DNA of 64,000 nucleotides from Nesterenkonia cremea (GCF_014642675.1 NZ_BMIS01000011.1:1-64000); one strand, 5' to 3'; counted from the first letter of the stretch, positions 1 to 9,299 are shown. The notes: generated from the sequence alone by a model not told the origin. Program-made: numbers and translations.

Positions 1-77
1 TTGCGCCCGGTGGGCTTGGGCAGCTGATCAGCGATCAGCTCCCACTGAGCATCAGAAAGAACCTGGAGACGAGACAT
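1..77 (-). CDS. IS5-like transposase, N-terminal fragment (runs off window)
   Basis: The minus strand starts at an ATG (77-75) and reads MSRLQVLSDAQWELIADQLP, the characteristic opening of IS5-family transposases of the DUF4096 type (S-D-x-Q-W-x-x-I-x-x-x-L-P). Only about 25 codons are inside the window, so catalytic DDE residues cannot be seen and it is unknown whether the transposase is intact. An element terminus lies just upstream of the start, which is consistent with a genuine insertion sequence rather than a chance match. Confidence 0.75.
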   Translation of the reverse strand, partial: MSRLQVLSDAQWELIADQLPKPTGR

Positions 78-124
78 GTCTCCAGGCTTCCAGGCCACCC
101 CTCACATAATTCTCAGACACGCTC
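1..124 (-). mobile_element. Terminus of an IS5-family (IS427-like) insertion sequence
   Basis: The 47 bases upstream of the transposase start end in a stretch that reads GAGCGTGTCTGAGAATTATG on the minus strand. IS427/IS1031-type members of the IS5 family typically begin with a similar GxGCGTGTCT terminus. It is followed directly by CTAG on the chromosome side (124-127), a target commonly used by this subgroup. The opposite end is outside the window, so the duplication cannot be verified. Bases 128-362 beyond it hold no recognisable gene. Confidence 0.55.
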
Positions 125-362
125 TAGCCGAGCCAACCACGATTCGTTCAAAGCAACAAAAGCCCCGGAGATGGTGGATGGCCCTGTTTCGACGCCGATC
201 CAACAAATAGGGACACCCACACTGAAGTTCGGGATACGTCATCTCGATCTGTGAGGGGCTGAGGATTATGACAACTTACTGAGAAAACCAGCTGCTCCGC
301 GTCTGTCAAACTCCAGGTCAGCGCGCTGCCATCCTGACAAGTTCGGTGAGAACCTACAATGA

Positions 363-725
363 TCCGGGACAGACGGATGGGCCGCACACCAGGTCGCGGA
401 GTCACTGGGCGGCAAGATCATCAGCGCAGCCTCGCAGGCCGGCCACAAGGGCAACAAGGGGATCCCGCTCTGTTCTGCCACCAAGTTCGCCGTGCGCGGC
501 ATGAGCCGGACCGTGGCGCGTGAGCTCGCCCAGTTCGGCATCACAGTGAACACCTACGCCCCCGGCATCGTGCGCACCCCGCTCATGGAGACCCTCGCCG
601 AGGAGACCGCCGCGGCCGCGGGTCAGCCCGAAGAGTGGGGGTGGGAGCAATTCACCACGGATATCCCCCTGGAGCGACTCGCCGAAGCCGACGACGTCGC
701 CTATGTCATCTCGTTCCTGGCCGTC
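363..725 (+). pseudogene. Truncated SDR remnant (acetoin/diacetyl reductase-like)
   Basis: After an in-frame stop at 360-362 the frame reads GGKIISAASQAGH, then a CSATKFAV segment in place of the usual YxxxK active site, ITVNTYAPGIVRTPL and EADDVAYVISFLA. This is the C-terminal half of a short-chain dehydrogenase of the butanediol/acetoin reductase type. The N-terminal Rossmann half (TGxxxGIG) is absent. The normal C-terminus (TGQxxxxDGG) is also lost: homology stops near 720, where the reverse-strand DoxX gene ends. The catalytic Tyr appears replaced by Cys. It is a gene fragment lying between an IS end and a conserved gene, not a functional enzyme. Confidence 0.7.
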
Positions 726-1106
726 TCAGCTCCGGAGAGCCCACCGGATCAATGGCACCTGGAGAGGCAATCGCGCGATCGCGGCAGCACGCACTGCCTG
801 ACGCCCAGGAGTCGATCCCTTCCGGCCGATCACGCGATGAGCGTCTATCGCCATCTGCACATTCGCGGGAAAGACGGCGACGAGCAGGGCCGCAGAGGCC
901 ACTGCGGCAGACTTGCGGGTCTGCGGGATGAGCAGGCCCGCAGCACAGAAAAGCTCTGCCACCCCGGAAGCGTAGACCAGCTGGCGCTTGCCCGGCAGCG
1001 CAGGCGGCACGATCGGCTCGAAGACCTGCGGACGCACACAGTGGATCACCCCAGAGACGAGGAAGGAACCGACGAGCACCTTGGGACCTGCGGCAAGAGA
1101 CCTCAT
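726..1106 (-). CDS. DoxX family membrane protein
   Basis: This 126-aa protein starts at the ATG preceding RSLAAGPKVLVGSFLVSG. It has about four hydrophobic helices (roughly residues 8-26, 42-62, 66-86 and 100-120), and the pattern GxxHFxxP-like (GVIHCVRP) followed by PPALPGKRQLVYASGVAEL is typical of small DoxX/DoxD-like integral membrane proteins. The molecular role of these proteins is poorly defined; several are tied to redox or sulfur metabolism. The start chosen fits the family length; an upstream extension of the same frame overlaps the divergent alkA start and lacks conservation. It is transcribed divergently from the DNA repair genes. Confidence 0.7.
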   Translation of the reverse strand: MRSLAAGPKVLVGSFLVSGVIHCVRPQVFEPIVPPALPGKRQLVYASGVAELFCAAGLLIPQTRKSAAVASAALLVAVFPANVQMAIDAHRVIGRKGSTPGRQAVRAAAIARLPLQVPLIRWALRS

Positions 1107-1199
1107 GGCAGGAATTATCGCATCAGGGCGACTTCGCCAGGTGAGTGCCATGTCTGATTTCCGCCAGTGCAGCAGAGCGGAGCGTGCCATGCTGACTGC

Positions 1200-2726
1200 A
1201 TGACGCCAGCCACCATGAGCTTCGAAGAACGCTATCGTGCCGTCGAGGCGCGCGATACGCGATTCGACGGTCAGTTCATCACGGCCGTGCGCACCACAGG
1301 CATCTACTGCCGACCATCGTGTCCGGCGCGTACGCCGAAGCAGTCGAACGTGACCTTCTACCCCACCAGTGCGGCAGCACACGATGCCGGATACCGAGCC
1401 TGCAGACGATGCCTGCCTGAGGCGACGCCGGGATCACCGCAGTGGAACCTGCGCGGAGACACCGTCGGCCGCGCGATGCGGCTCATCGCCGACGGCGTCG
1501 TAGAACGCGATGGGGTGCACGCTCTGGCGTCCCAGCTCGGCTTCTCCACACGGCACCTCACCCGGCTGCTCACCGCCGAACTCGGGTCAGGCCCCCTCGC
1601 CCTCGCCCGCTCACAGCGTGCCCACACCGCCCGCATGCTTCTGACGGGCACCGACCTCTCTGTCGCCGAGGTCGCGTTCGCCTCCGGGTTCGGAAGCATC
1701 CGGCAGTGCAACGACACCATCCGCGAGGTGTTCGACATGACGCCGACCGAACTCCGAGCGCGCTGCCGAATCACCGGACCTGCACCCGGCGCGACAGATC
1801 TGGCGCTGCCTGTGCGTGAACCGTTCGACGCCGACGGGATCTTCGAATGGATGACCGCACGGGCGCTGCCCGGCATGGAGGACGCAACAGAGGCCAGCTT
1901 CTCGCGCACCCTTCAACTGCCGGGCGGCACCGCATGGTTCGAGCTGCGCGCAGACTCGGGCAAGGACGCAGGCAGCGCAGGGCGCCTCCGGCTGCGCGCA
2001 CACGTCACAGAGCTCTCAGACCTCGGGGCCCTGGTAACCCGGGCCCGCCGTCTGTTCGACCTTGATGCGGATCCTCTTGCCATCGACTCCGCGCTTTCGC
2101 ATCATCCCACCCTCGCCCCGCTGGTCGCCCGCGTCCCCGGCATCAGGGTTCCGGGAGTGGCAGATCCTCACGAGATGCTGATCCGCGCGATGGTCGGACA
2201 GCAGGTATCGGTCGCCTCCGCACGAACCGCACTCGCCCGGCTCGTCCACGCCCTCGGGCAGAGGGTCGATGCCCCGGAGGGTGAACCGCATCTGCTCTTC
2301 CCGACGATGGCGGCGATCGCAGAGCGCGGTCACGAGGTGCTCCGCGGACCGGCCGCCCGCATCCGCGCCATCACGCAGACCGCGGCGGCCCTGGCGGAGG
2401 GCTCACTGTCACTCGGAACCGCGGATGACGGCACAGAACAGCGGGCCGCGCTGCTCTCCAGGCGAGGGATCGGGCCATGGACGGCTGACTATGTGCGCAT
2501 GCGAGTGCTCGGTGACCCCGACGTGCTGCTGCCCGGCGACAGCGCCGTTCGCACAGGCGCGCTCAGGACCGACATCCCGGCTCACGCGCGCTCTCTCGAA
2601 GAGTGGGCGACCCGCGCAGCACCCTGGCGCAGCTACCTCACGGCTCACCTCTGGCGAGCGGCAGCCGCCTCACCTCAGCCCGAACAGCCAGCGCCATCGA
2701 CACCAGCGACTCAGGAGGACCTATGA
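1200..2726 (+). CDS. alkA: DNA-3-methyladenine glycosylase II with Ada/AraC domains (AlkA)
   Basis: This 508-aa fusion removes alkylated bases. The N-terminal Ada metal-binding domain shows C37, C41, C68 and C71 in the C-x3-C...C-x2-C arrangement. An AraC-type helix-turn-helix follows (about residues 85-185, ending in a [16 protein letters not shown] motif), then the AlkA N-terminal domain, and then a helix-hairpin-helix glycosylase domain with [10 protein letters not shown]. The catalytic Asp lies in LPGDSAVR. The start at 1200 was preferred to 1167 because homology begins at [12 protein letters not shown] 1215 is an equally good alternative. The stop overlaps ogt by ATGA, so the pair is an adaptive-response operon. 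The Ada domain suggests methylation-dependent autoregulation, as known for E. coli Ada; that is inference. Confidence 0.92.
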   Translation: MTPATMSFEERYRAVEARDTRFDGQFITAVRTTGIYCRPSCPARTPKQSNVTFYPTSAAAHDAGYRACRRCLPEATPGSPQWNLRGDTVGRAMRLIADGVVERDGVHALASQLGFSTRHLTRLLTAELGSGPLALARSQRAHTARMLLTGTDLSVAEVAFASGFGSIRQCNDTIREVFDMTPTELRARCRITGPAPGATDLALPVREPFDADGIFEWMTARALPGMEDATEASFSRTLQLPGGTAWFELRADSGKDAGSAGRLRLRAHVTELSDLGALVTRARRLFDLDADPLAIDSALSHHPTLAPLVARVPGIRVPGVADPHEMLIRAMVGQQVSVASARTALARLVHALGQRVDAPEGEPHLLFPTMAAIAERGHEVLRGPAARIRAITQTAAALAEGSLSLGTADDGTEQRAALLSRRGIGPWTADYVRMRVLGDPDVLLPGDSAVRTGALRTDIPAHARSLEEWATRAAPWRSYLTAHLWRAAAASPQPEQPAPSTPATQEDL

Positions 2727-3268
2727 CACAGACAAGACATATAGGGACGAGTAGAGCAGCCGTGCAGACCGTCGACACCCCGGACGGCGCATTCACCCTG
2801 ATCGCCGACGACGACGGGCAGGTTCTGGCCTCGGGGTGGAGCGACGATCGCCAGGCAGTCTGGGGCCGCATCCACCCGGCGTTCCGCCCACACACACTCG
2901 TCGAGGAGACCACGGAGGCAGGAGATGCGGTCTCCGCCTACTACTCAGGCGACCTCGACGCCGTCACAACCATCCCCGTCAGGCAACGGGGCACCGAGCT
3001 GCAGCAGCGCGGCTGGGCAGCGCTGCGCGAGATCACGCCTGGTGAACCACTCACCTACACCGATTTCGCACAACTGGTCGGCCGGCCTGGCGCAGTGCGG
3101 CCGGCGGCGTCGATCTGCGCCCGCAACGCGCCCGCGCTGTTCGTTCCCTGCCACCGCGTCCTGCGAAGCGACGGCACTCTCGGCGGCTTCGCCTGGGGCA
3201 CGGCGGTCAAACGGTCACTCCTCGATCACGAACGTCGGGAACGCAGGCGGGCCGCCCCTACCCCGTGA
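2723..3268 (+). CDS. ogt: Methylated-DNA-protein cysteine S-methyltransferase
   Basis: This 181-aa suicide methyltransferase repairs O6-methylguanine. The active-site motif is VPCHRVL near residue 140, followed by LGGFAWG and a KRSLLDHE tail. A DNA-binding helix segment ([19 protein letters not shown]) precedes it. The family consensus downstream of the active site is usually GG-Y-x-GG-x-x-x-K, here slightly diverged as [20 protein letters not shown] 2723 overlaps the alkA stop and is preceded by CAGGAGGAC. No Ada domain is attached; the metal-binding sensor is carried by the upstream AlkA fusion instead. Confidence 0.93.
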   Translation: MTQTRHIGTSRAAVQTVDTPDGAFTLIADDDGQVLASGWSDDRQAVWGRIHPAFRPHTLVEETTEAGDAVSAYYSGDLDAVTTIPVRQRGTELQQRGWAALREITPGEPLTYTDFAQLVGRPGAVRPAASICARNAPALFVPCHRVLRSDGTLGGFAWGTAVKRSLLDHERRERRRAAPTP

Positions 3269-3327
3269 AGGCCACTGGTGGCATGGGGCGATGCACTGTT
3301 TCAGGCAGCCCAACCGCCACATCCTCT

Positions 3328-3864
3328 TCACGGCATCTGGTGCCGGTGATCACTGGCCCTGGCCGGGCGCCACCGACGAACCTCGGTGCTGGGCTCGTAA
3401 GCCTGGGAGGACGGATAGGTGACCAGCTCCATGGTGCTCCCCCAGGGTGTGCGAGCGTAGAGGTAGCGATTTCCGCTTCCCGCGTCACCGCCGGGCAGAT
3501 CATTGGGCTGGCTCAGAAGAGTCCCACCGGCGCTTTCCAACCGGGCCGCCGCAGCATAGATATCGTCGACGTAGACGCAGAAATGCTGGATGCCATAGTC
3601 ACTGGGCCGGACAGCTTGGCGTTGCGCAGTCCCGGAGTAGGAGAAGAGCTCGAGGTTGGGCCCCTCGCCGAGGCGCATCATCCGGATCGCTTCGATCGTG
3701 GCTCCTTCCGGAATTCCAAGCCCGGCCTCCACGGCAGGACCGGCAAGCGGCTCGTCGAGCATGTCGTAGATCTTCTCAGCACCAAGCGCTTCAGAGAAGA
3801 ACTCGGTCGCCTGCTCGATATCTGGAACAGTGATGCCGATATGTTCGATCGCTCTGATACTCAT
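3328..3864 (-). CDS. VOC (glyoxalase/bleomycin resistance) family protein
   Basis: This 178-aa protein has one vicinal-oxygen-chelate fold built from two beta-alpha-beta-beta-beta units. It begins AIEHIGITVPDIEQATEFFSE, which supplies a candidate metal-binding His. It contains GIQHFCVYVDDI (second His) near residue 95 and PWGSTMELVTYP (Glu) near residue 150. These positions match the H/H/E metal ligands of glyoxalase- and dioxygenase-type VOC enzymes. It lies 14 bp downstream of the TMADH-like flavoprotein gene on the same strand and is probably cotranscribed with it. The substrate is unknown; an isomerase, lyase or ring-cleavage role in aromatic catabolism would fit the island. Confidence 0.8.
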   Translation of the reverse strand: MSIRAIEHIGITVPDIEQATEFFSEALGAEKIYDMLDEPLAGPAVEAGLGIPEGATIEAIRMMRLGEGPNLELFSYSGTAQRQAVRPSDYGIQHFCVYVDDIYAAAARLESAGGTLLSQPNDLPGGDAGSGNRYLYARTPWGSTMELVTYPSSQAYEPSTEVRRWRPARASDHRHQMP

Positions 3865-3878
3865 CGTTGTGCTCCTCT

Positions 3879-5757
3879 TCAGAGAGTGGATGCCGTCCAG
3901 AATCCGGACTGCGTGGCTTCATACATGCGTCCCCCACGGGCCCGGGTTCCGATGACGCGGACAGTATCGCGGTTCGCAGATGCGGCGAGGGCGTCATCAG
4001 CCCGGCGATCTTGGGCCCACACCACGGCACCCTTCTCCGGTGGCACCTGGCCTGTACGGATGGTGACGCCCGAGGATTCGAGCAGCTGGCAGAGTCTGTC
4101 GCGCTCCATGTCGTTGGTGTCTGCACCTGGACTGTCTCCCGGAGAGCTGAGCGTGACGTCCCGTCCCTGCTCTGCGAGCCATAGGGCGGCGAACATTGCG
4201 ACCTCCGTGTCCCCGTAGACCGTGATCTCCGCAGCTTCAGGAACTGATCGGGTGGTCAGCAGATCCACTGCATCGAGGGCGCCCCCGGCTTGTCATCAGT
4301 GACAGTTCCCGTGGCGAGCAGGACCTCATCGTAGTTTTCGAGGTCAGCCTCCGAGGCTTCCGTATTCAGCTGAACCTCAACCTTCAGCCGCTCCAACTCG
4401 ACTTTGTAGAAGTTGATCATGTGCTCGATCTCAGTGTTCAAGAAGCTCGCCGCGGACCAGGCCCGCAGCTGACCACCGAGCTCACCGTCGCGCTCCATGA
4501 CGGTGACCGCGTGACCACGTTCGGCCGCGACCATCGCGGCTTCGCATCCGGCCGGCCCTGCTCCGACGATCAGAACCCGCTTCTGCTCCGCTCCTGTGCG
4601 AAGGGAGGCCTCGGCACGGGTCTCCTGAGAGAGCTTCGGGTTGATCACGCATTGGGTGCGCTGACCGTTGAACATCCACCGAGAGATGCATTCGTTGACC
4701 GCCAAACACCGGCGAACGTGTTCATGCTCGCCGCGTCGAGTCTTGGCAACGCCTTCGGCATCAGCCAGCTGGGCTCGCCCCAACGCCACGAAATCAAACT
4801 CTCCGGCGCCGACCGCGTCATTCATCTCCTGGAGCAGCCACGTCAGGCGACCGACCGCGATCACTGGCACACTGACCGCTTCCTTCACCGCACGGGCGTA
4901 GTGCACCAGATTCCCCGGCGGGTACATGGGGAGCAGAACATCAGCAGTGTCGTAGTTTCCGGCGGAGACGTCGATGGCATCGACCAGTGGATCCAACATC
5001 TGGGCGAATGCGATCCCATCCTCGAACGAGAGGCCTCCCTCATAGGGCTCTTCGACACTCATCCGGTACATCACCGGATAGTCGGGACCAACGACTTCGC
5101 GGATGCCGTGGATAACCTCAAGCGCGAATCTCGCCCGGTTCTCCAACGAACCGCCGTACTCATCTGTCCGCTTATTCGTCTTGGGTGACAGGAATTGGCC
5201 CAGGAGGTAGCCATGGGCGCCATGCAGTTCCACAGCGTCGAAACCGGTCTCGACCGCACGGCGTGCCCCTGCACGTAGTAGTCGACCAGCCCCTTGATCT
5301 CATGACGTTCGATCTCCCTGGGGGCGGTTCCGAAGGCACTGGTGATACCTGCAGTGGGAGCGATCGGAGGTTCGTTGCGCTCGGTGTTGCCTTGGGAGTT
5401 CTGGCGCCCTGTGTGGTGCAGCTGCACTGCGATCTTGGCGCCTTCGTTGTGGACGGCCTCAGTCAGTGCCGCCAGGCCCGAACGAAACCTATCGTGATCG
5501 ATCCGCATCGGGTGACCAGCGGTACGCCCCACCATCCAGTCAACCGACGTGTTCTCCGTGATGATCAGCCCAACACCACCGCGGGCACGGGCTCGGTGAT
5601 ATTCGATGAGACGATCGCTCACCTCACCGAAGGCCCCGGCGTACTGGGTGAAGATAGGAGACTGCACCATTCGGTTCGGCAGCGCCATACTCCCGATCCG
5701 TCCAGGCGGAAAGAGGTTTGGGTAGGCCGGGTCCAGCTGAACTGGCTGGGCTGTCAT
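3879..5757 (-). pseudogene. TMADH-like FMN/Fe-S/FAD oxidoreductase, two apparent frameshifts
   Basis: Three consecutive frames together encode an old-yellow-enzyme TIM barrel ([37 protein letters not shown]), a cysteine motif ([12 protein letters not shown]...QC) and a C-terminal FAD/NAD domain ([20 protein letters not shown]). This is the architecture of trimethylamine dehydrogenase and 2,4-dienoyl-CoA reductase. Frame 1 fails at the C run 5266-5269 and frame 2 at the C run 4282-4286. Adding one base to each run gives an uninterrupted frame of 627 codons, so the 1,879-nt span is exactly two bases short. The second Fe-S cysteine of the TMADH motif (C-x2-C-x2-C-x12-C) is Val. Either it is a recent pseudogene or the consensus sequence is wrong. 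The partner VOC gene follows at 14 bp. Confidence 0.82.
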
Positions 5758-5781
5758 CTCGGATCACCTTCCATGGTTTGA

Positions 5782-5797
5782 CGTGATGTGTATCACC
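5782..5797. promoter_or_regulatory. Candidate GlxR/CRP-type operator
   Basis: CGTGATGTGTATCACC matches the cAMP-receptor-type consensus TGTGA-N6-TCACA in both half-sites with one mismatch at each outer base. It lies 25 bp upstream of the TMADH-like gene start. A near-identical copy stands upstream of the AraC gene. Confidence 0.55.
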
Positions 5798-5867
5798 TCA
5801 GTATGGAAGGGCTCTCCTCCGAAAACTTTCCCGGGGGTGCACAGAAGTATCCCGTGTGTGCGCAGCC

Positions 5868-6764
5868 TCAGGAGCCGGCACGAGCACGGGCGTCCCTGGG
5901 CGTGACTCCATAGGCCTCTCGGTAGGCTCGACTGAATGCTGATGGAGTGCTGAATCCACATCCGGCCGCAATCGCCGTGATGGCACGCTCAGGCCTGGCC
6001 GCGAGCTGGGAGTGCGCCTCCTCCAGTCGCCGCCGCAAGATGTACTGTCGGCAGGATTCACCGGTGCCCCGGAAGAGCTGGTGCAGGTAACGCACCGAAA
6101 TGGCAGAAGCTGCAGCGATGTCCTCGATGCTCAGCCCAGCCTGACCAAGGTGCCCATCGATGAACGACCGGACCTCCATCAACCGGATGGCCTTGGCGTC
6201 CAAGACGGTCTCCGACGAGGCGCTGACGGCGGAGGCCAGCAGATCGACGGCCGTCCGCCCCGCTGTGGCTGCCGCGCCGACATCAAGGTGCGGAGCGGCC
6301 ACAGAGGTTTCGACCCACGAGTGCAGCAGGCTCAGGGAGGGCGTGGGGGCCAACGCCTGTCCCACCAGGGAATCGAGATGAGGCAGAACCTGCCGCCCGA
6401 TGTCGCGAGGAAGGAAGAGCGTCAGCTTCTCCAGGGTCCCGCCGCTGAAGCATTAGGCAGGCAGGACCCCGTCCCAGAGCAGTGCTGACCCTGGCGTCAC
6501 CACTGCCTTGTGCCCCTTCTGGGTGAACACTTCGCGACCGCGCCGGACCAGCAGAACCGCCAGGAACTCACCTTCGGTCCGCCGAATCTCGCGCGTGCTG
6601 CGCTCGCCGACCATTCCTCCGAGCCTCGACGACACTGCCCAACAGTCCCCCAACACCGTGGTGGAGTGAGACAGCTCGGAGGTCCTGCTCACGTCAAGAC
6701 TCCACGGGAGGTGGGTGGCGGCGAACTCGTCGACCGCCATGTTGTCGATGAGGGTGCTGCTCAT
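5868..6764 (-). pseudogene. AraC-family regulator interrupted by an in-frame TAA
   Basis: The gene would encode about 297 aa. The first part (MSSTLIDNMAVDEFAATHLPW...) resembles the AraC-binding-like-2 ligand domain. The C-terminal part carries two helix-turn-helix motifs (SIEDIAAASAISVRYLHQLF and AITAIAAGCGFSTPSAFSRAY). A TAA at 6455-6453 lies between DGVLPA and CFSGGTLEKLTLFLPRD. The frame is the same on both sides, so this is a nonsense substitution and not a frameshift. An internal restart could yield a DNA-binding fragment without a ligand domain. AraC proteins of this type often control aromatic catabolism. A GlxR-like site precedes it. Confidence 0.8.
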
Positions 6765-6801
6765 AGACCTGGGGCTCTCGGGTGGATTGGGCGGACAAAA
6801 C

Positions 6802-6817
6802 TGTGATGTGCATCACC
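6802..6817. promoter_or_regulatory. Candidate GlxR/CRP-type operator
   Basis: TGTGATGTGCATCACC fits TGTGA-N6-TCACA with a single outer mismatch. It sits 37 bp upstream of the AraC gene start and shares most of its bases with the site at 5782. Confidence 0.6.
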
Positions 6818-6965
6818 ATTCTAGCCGCAGAGGCGGGCCGGCGATGCTCAAAACACCATCGACGGCGCCCTCAGGTGCGGGCCGCCCCACGCTGCAGCCT
6901 CGACTCTCAACCGCTTGAGACCGGAGGGACGCCGCTCGAACGGGGCATGGCGGGCGGAATCGCCC

Positions 6966-7247
6966 CTATGCCTTGATGTCGGAGGGGTGGGCAGCCAACG
7001 GGGTCACATCGATCGTCATATAAGGGAAGAGCGGGAGGCCCTGGAGCAGCTCGTGCAGCTCATCGTGACTGCCGACGTCGAAGACGGAATAGTTCGCATA
7101 CTCGCCGACTACGCGCCAGATCTCGGGCCAACGGCCATCCCGCTGAAGCTGCTGGGAATACTCCTTCTCCCGAGCGATCACCGCGCTGCGCTCTTCGGCG
7201 GGCAGGTCGCGGGGAATGTCGACCTCCATATGGACCAGATACTTCAT
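6966..7247 (-). CDS. catC: Muconolactone delta-isomerase
   Basis: This 93-aa enzyme converts muconolactone to 3-oxoadipate enol-lactone. The sequence opens KYLVHMEVDIPRDLP and ends GLPLFPYMTIDVTPLAAHPSDI, both diagnostic of CatC, and the length matches the 90-97 aa family size. It is third in a minus-strand catR-catB-catC series, 52 bp below catB. That gap contains a run of ten G (7284-7293). A GAGAGGAG stretch just upstream of the ATG can act as ribosome binding site. Confidence 0.95.
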   Translation of the reverse strand: MKYLVHMEVDIPRDLPAEERSAVIAREKEYSQQLQRDGRWPEIWRVVGEYANYSVFDVGSHDELHELLQGLPLFPYMTIDVTPLAAHPSDIKA

Positions 7248-7299
7248 CAGTGCTCTCCTCTCATACAGTTCTCTCCGAGATTCGGGGGGGGGGATCGGC

Positions 7300-8400
7300 T
7301 CAGTCCGTCCGGTAATGAGCCAGCTTGTCGGCGTCGACGGAGTTTCCCACTCCGGGAGCCTCACGGGCACGCACGTGCCCCTCGACGATCTGCAGAGGAT
7401 CTGCCATCAGGTCATCAGCCATGTCCAAGAAGTTCGACAGCTCCGCAGCCCGCCGAGAGGTCGCCTCAAAAGCAGCCCCGAAGGCCACCGATGCTGCAGT
7501 TCCGACTTGGGTGTCGATCTGATTGCCGAGGTAGAGTTCGACGCCGAGCCCCTCCGCCAGCCCCACGATCCTGCTGGACTCGGTGAAACCGGTTCGGGCG
7601 GTCTTCACCGCCACGAGATCGGCCCCGGAGGTGACCAACTCTCGCGCCGCCGACGCCAGATCCGGCGCAGACTCGTCCGCCGCGATAGGGATGGGAGATC
7701 GCGAAGTCAGCCACCGCCGACCGAGATGCTCAGCGGCATCATTGGGCTCTTCGAGGAACTGCATGCCCAGTTCAGCGGCCTCGGCGAGAACCGCGCCTGC
7801 TTCAGAAGCGCTCCAACCGCGGTTGGCGTCCAGGTAGAGCTCAGCACCCTCGCCCAACGCCTCGCGAAGAGCCCGGGCTGCCCCCATATCCAGCGAGGTG
7901 GGCGTTCTGCCGACCTTCAGCTTGAATGCCGTGATGCCGTAGCGGTCCCGCATCTGCTGGGCCTCATCCACCAGGGCCGCGGCTTCTTTGAAGCCGAGCA
8001 TATGAGAGACGCGAAGTCTGTCCGTAAAACCGCCCAACAGGCGGAAGACCGGAGTCTCCAAGGCTTGACCGACGATGTCCCAGAGAGCGATGTCCACCGA
8101 ACCCTTCGCGGTCGCGTTGTTCAGCGTCCGCCCCATGATCGATCGTGCCGCCTCGCGAGCGAAGGGGTCCATGCCGATCATCTGCGGGGCGAAGACGTCC
8201 TTCACCACGGAGATGATCGAACCCTGCGTCTCGCCGTAGGTGTAGGGCCGCGGAGGAGTGTCCGAGACCCCGGTGATCCCCGCATCTGTATGCACACGGA
8301 TCAGCACGTGGTCAGCCTCCGTCACCTCTCCGGACGCGAATTTCAACGGACGCCGGTAGGGAATCGTATATGGAATCGCCTCTATGGCGGTGATCTTCAT
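7300..8400 (-). CDS. catB: Muconate cycloisomerase
   Basis: This 366-aa member of the enolase superfamily (MLE subgroup) lactonises cis,cis-muconate to muconolactone. The catalytic base motif TAFKLKVG (K-x-K) lies near residue 165. Metal ligands follow in LDANRGW, FLEEPN and AADES. A KTARTGF segment near residue 265 gives the second catalytic Lys. The start codon shares one base with the catR stop (TGATG), indicating cotranscription with catR. Chloromuconate cycloisomerases are close relatives, but catC and catA next door favour the ordinary catechol branch. Confidence 0.93.
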   Translation of the reverse strand: MKITAIEAIPYTIPYRRPLKFASGEVTEADHVLIRVHTDAGITGVSDTPPRPYTYGETQGSIISVVKDVFAPQMIGMDPFAREAARSIMGRTLNNATAKGSVDIALWDIVGQALETPVFRLLGGFTDRLRVSHMLGFKEAAALVDEAQQMRDRYGITAFKLKVGRTPTSLDMGAARALREALGEGAELYLDANRGWSASEAGAVLAEAAELGMQFLEEPNDAAEHLGRRWLTSRSPIPIAADESAPDLASAARELVTSGADLVAVKTARTGFTESSRIVGLAEGLGVELYLGNQIDTQVGTAASVAFGAAFEATSRRAAELSNFLDMADDLMADPLQIVEGHVRAREAPGVGNSVDADKLAHYRTD

Positions 8401-9299
8401 CAGCGTGCCTCATCGTCCTTCCGAAGGGGAAGCGATGTCCGGATGACATCGAGCAGCGAGTGGAGCAGGGGACGGTCATCGGCACTGCGCCACGCCATGG
8501 CCAGGTCCACGGCTGGCCGCTCGGCAAGCTGGCGGAAGACCACTCCCGGGGTCCCCAGCGCGGAGACCGGGGCGGGGACCACCGCTGAGCAGCCGCCCCC
8601 GGCCACCAGCGAGACCAAGGTGGAGGTCTCGCTGACGACCTGCAGGATCTGCGGCTGAAAACCTGCCCGGCGGCACAGCTCGGCGGTGAGCATCGCGACC
8701 GCTGAGTCCCGGGGGTAGGAGACCAGAGGTTCCCCGCGCAGATCCTCCACCGAGACCTCATCCTCGGCGGCCAGCGGATGGTCCTCTGGCATTGCCAGAT
8801 GCAGCTCATCGGGCTGAATGACCTCTACGCTCAGCTCTGCCGAGGACACGGGAAGACGCAGAAGCGCGACATCGAGCTGATGGCACAGCAGCCCGTCGAC
8901 GATTTCGGGGTTCAGGATCTCTCCACGGATCTCCAGCTCCAGCCGCGGCATTCTGCGCCGGGCCTCGCGCAGCACACGCGGCAGGACCTGGTAGGCCGCA
9001 GATCCGGTGCTGCCCATCCGCAGAATTCCTTGGGCACCCGCATGGACCCTGCGCACATCCCCTTCCAGCGCCTCAAGCTCCGTCAGCAGCACCTCAGCCC
9101 GCTGCAGAAGAAATTCTCCCGCAGCGGTGAGGGCGACGCTGCGCGTCGTGCGCTCGAACAGCTTGACCCCAAGCTGGGACTCGAAGGCCCTGATCTGCTG
9201 CGAGAGGGGCGGCTGGGCCATCTGCAGTCGCCTGGCAGCGTTGCCGAAGTGCCGCTCCTGTGCCACAGCAACGAAGTAGGTCAGGTGACGAAGCTCCAC
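8400..9299 (-). CDS. catR: LysR-type regulator of catechol catabolism
   Basis: This 299-aa protein has a typical LysR N-terminal helix-turn-helix (ELRHLTYFVAVAQERHFGNAARRLQMAQPPLSQQIRAFE) and a C-terminal inducer-binding domain (DVALLRLP, PLVSYPRD). It is most like CatR/BenM/CatM types, which sense cis,cis-muconate. Translation most likely starts at GTG 9299 or TTG 9302, directly before ELRHL; the longer frame adds an unconserved leader. It lies head to head with catA across a 341-bp region with two inverted repeats, and is translationally coupled to catB. Confidence 0.85.
   Translation of the reverse strand: MELRHLTYFVAVAQERHFGNAARRLQMAQPPLSQQIRAFESQLGVKLFERTTRSVALTAAGEFLLQRAEVLLTELEALEGDVRRVHAGAQGILRMGSTGSAAYQVLPRVLREARRRMPRLELEIRGEILNPEIVDGLLCHQLDVALLRLPVSSAELSVEVIQPDELHLAMPEDHPLAAEDEVSVEDLRGEPLVSYPRDSAVAMLTAELCRRAGFQPQILQVVSETSTLVSLVAGGGCSAVVPAPVSALGTPGVVFRQLAERPAVDLAMAWRSADDRPLLHSLLDVIRTSLPLRKDDEAR

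Noticed and set aside
148..405. Minus-strand 85-codon frame next to the IS end
   Set aside because: No recognisable motif, overlaps the SDR remnant, no convincing ribosome binding site.
5782..6817. The paired GTGAT-N4-ATCAC sites as AraC-family operators
   Set aside because: AraC sites are usually direct repeats; symmetry and spacing match the CRP/GlxR form better.
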